Source of the DNA: Antitrichia curtipendula
Lineage: Eukaryota > Streptophyta > Bryopsida > Hypnales > Leucodontaceae
Direction: 5' to 3'
Assembly (NCBI GenBank): GCA_951230915.1
Contig: OX579635.1
Location: forward strand, 18,600,001 to 18,664,000
DNA length: 64,000 bases
A model generated the notes under the pieces. That model saw only the letters and a program-made list of their open reading frames with translations. It did no database searches and was not told where the DNA came from. A program made the translations under genes and the position numbers. Below, one piece after another: positions 62,484 to 64,000 of this stretch; within the stretch, counting starts at the first letter, position 1, and every line of letters starts with the position of its first letter.

Positions 62484-62805
62484 TAAGGTAGGAGGTCCAT
62501 AAATTGCTCACCGAAGGGCTGAAATTGAATTTTGGGGAGGTGATGCACCTTGGAATATTTTTCAGTAAATTTTCCTTGAAAGACAAGTCAAATTGGTATC
62601 TAATCCAAGTTGTTTAATATATTTTGGAGCTTTGTGAAATTACTAATGAAATTTTGAAATTGAAATGACATAGGGCTCCAAATTCGCCCACCCCTTAAAA
62701 TGTTTGTACATAGCTGAAGGGTAAAAAAAGCAACATGTACAATAATGTACATTTGAGGAGGTGGGTGGTTTTAGGGCTGGTGCGCTTTTAGAACCTCCTA
62801 CCTTA
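62484..62805 (+). mobile_element. MITE family R3, copy 4
   Basis: Ends TAAGGTAGGAGGTCCATA and TAGAACCTCCTACCTTA are clean inverted repeats. Interior TTTTCCTTGAAAGACAAG as in the other copies. 322 bp. It abuts the 5' region of the MDR oxidoreductase gene, so it may lie in that gene's promoter. Confidence 0.75.
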
Positions 62806-62934
62806 TTGTTGGGTTGGTGACACACGCAGCACAGCGTGCCAACTGTGAATTGCCCATCAAATCCAGGCTTCACAAAGCTGCTCCGTCTGATTGATGCCTG
62901 CAGGGAGTTGGAGCAATTGCCTCCTAACTTATAA

Positions 62935-63074
62935 GCACCTGTTGGCAAAGTGGTCCCGAAGGATGTTTCGTCCGCAGTTACAGTTCGCTCTTTTGCGGCG
63001 TCAGAAAAGGATTCGGAGGAGCCACAATTAGTTTTGCCCACTTGCGCCAAGTTCTTCAACACTTTTCAGGTCAG
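62935..63074 (+). other. Possible extra 5' exon of the MDR gene
   Basis: An open stretch (VVPKDVSSAVTVRSFAASEK to AKFFNTFQV) ends at a CAG/GTATAG donor at 63075 in phase 2, which matches an acceptor ATGTGCAG at 63256 in the MDR reading frame. It lacks its own ATG and a stop lies at 62932, so an exon further upstream would be needed. It could equally be 5' leader. The minus strand is open here too. Confidence 0.2.
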
Positions 63075-63248
63075 GTATAGGGGGCTCGAAGGTGCTTGTT
63101 ATGAATATAGTATTACTAGAGTTGCGCCAGGATTTTTAGTCGATTGACGTCAGTAGTTAACATGGCATGCCTGTTGGATAGGAAATGGATAGTGTCTATA
63201 AGTTATAAATGAGATTATCACACTGAGTTATTTGTTTTCTACGATCTC

Positions 63249-64000
63249 ATGTGCAGAAAGCAACGTGGTCAGTTGATTACCGTTCTCGATCGAAATTCAA
63301 GCAGGAGGGTGGCTGGCCTTCGTTTGCATTGGTTTCTCCGTCAGGTTAACAGGATGCAGCGAGCGGTGGCGCTGGTTGATTTCAATGCAAAAGACCCAGA
63401 GAGCTCGTTGAAGTTGATAACGAAGCCAATTCCGAAGGCAGAGCCGGGCCATGTGGTGGTGCGGATTACACTCCGGCCGGTGAATCCCACAGACCTCATT
63501 GGCATCCGCACTGGCCGAATTGTGAAAGGCATTGAGGGGCTTGCTACTCCCGGATCGGAAGGGTTTGGTATCGTTTACGAAGTAAGCAATCCCTTCTCCC
63601 TTGCTGTGTTCCTGAAGAAATTCAGCATTTCACATAATGCTCTAATTTTTGCTCTCTGGCCCACAACTGGATTTAAGCTTGTCGCGAATGTATGCTCTGC
63701 AGGTAGGAGAGGGAGTGGTGAAGGTGAAGGTGGGGCAAAGGGTGGTTCCCTTCTTTATAGAGAGTAGGGCGAAGGGCGAAGGGTCATGGCAGGAGTATGT
63801 TTCTGTACGAGAGGAGATGGTGTGGGCAGTACCAGACACAATCTCGGACGAGACAGCCGCGCAATTCGTGATCAATCCGTGGACAGTCTATGGAATGCTC
63901 TCGGACCTGCAAGTGCCCAAGGGTGAGTATGTGCTACAGACAGCTGCTGGCTCTGTGCTTGGCAGGCAGGTCATCCAGTTGGCCAAGCATTGGGGCGTCA
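63249..64000 (+). CDS. MDR-family oxidoreductase (enoyl-CoA/quinone reductase-like), 5' part
   Basis: Exon 1 63249-63581 and exon 2 from 63703 (intron GTAAGC..CTGCAG, phase 0) run in frame to the window edge, giving 210 codons. MDR landmarks are present: PVNPTDLIGIRTG (78-90), PGSEGFGIV (101-109), GQRVVPF, SWQEYV, the hinge AAQFVINPWTVYGML, and the Rossmann start LQTAAGSVLGRQVIQLAK. No zinc-ligand pattern is seen, pointing to the zinc-free enoyl-reductase/quinone-reductase branch that uses NADPH. Residues 1-35 are Arg/Leu/Ser-rich with few acids, like a mitochondrial presequence; a shorter start at Met36 (63354) would remove it. The 3' part lies outside the window, so substrate class cannot be settled. 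Confidence 0.85.

Noticed and set aside
62643..63062. 139-codon minus-strand frame
   Set aside because: It starts with a non-ATG codon, crosses the border of the R3 MITE and has no recognisable domain.

Overview
The window looks like nuclear DNA of a land plant or close streptophyte alga. The genes have short spliceosomal introns with GT..AG ends, a plastid-type geranylgeranyl diphosphate synthase, and a plant-type CUE/coiled-coil protein. GC-richer gene islands sit in long, very AT-rich spacers packed with non-autonomous DNA transposons. A non-seed plant (moss, liverwort or lycophyte) seems more likely than an angiosperm, because the decayed kinase and hAT-like copies resemble families I associate with non-seed plants, but this is only an inference.

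Layout. 1-12.4 kb: no gene I can support; repeats, including two long TTAA-bounded elements, a foldback element with a 20-bp minisatellite, and a retroposon-like insert. 12.4-18.9 kb: an eight-exon CUE-domain gene (+), preceded by a foldback element and followed by a Stowaway-like MITE. 18.9-31.3 kb: transposon graveyard with a hAT-like transposase relic (-), a CACTA-type MITE, a dead TKL-type kinase (+) and a disrupted two-exon ORF (+). 31.4-33.7 kb: three-exon GGPP synthase gene (-). 34-55 kb: repeats, a 190-bp triplication, local duplications, and a second dead copy of the same kinase in inverted orientation. 55.1-58.5 kb: an unrecognised single-pass membrane protein gene (+), possibly divergent from a small gene (-), with a tandem repeat between them. 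58.5-62.8 kb: an inverted pair of GC-rich MITEs, two more TTAA elements and a further MITE. 63.2-64 kb: 5' part of an MDR oxidoreductase (enoyl-CoA/quinone reductase-like), cut by the window edge.

The genes are not an operon and share no obvious pathway. GGPP synthase makes the C20 prenyl precursor for carotenoids, chlorophyll and gibberellin-type diterpenes. The CUE protein is a presumed ubiquitin binder. The MDR protein is an NADPH-dependent reductase, possibly mitochondrial.

The strongest novelty is the TTAA-bounded repeat family: about eight copies fill roughly a tenth of the window, with inverted ends (TTAACCCCTAAAGGACC) that fit a piggyBac-like non-autonomous transposon, which would be unusual in a plant. 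Two further elements are supported by pre-insertion (empty) sites visible in duplicated DNA inside this same window.
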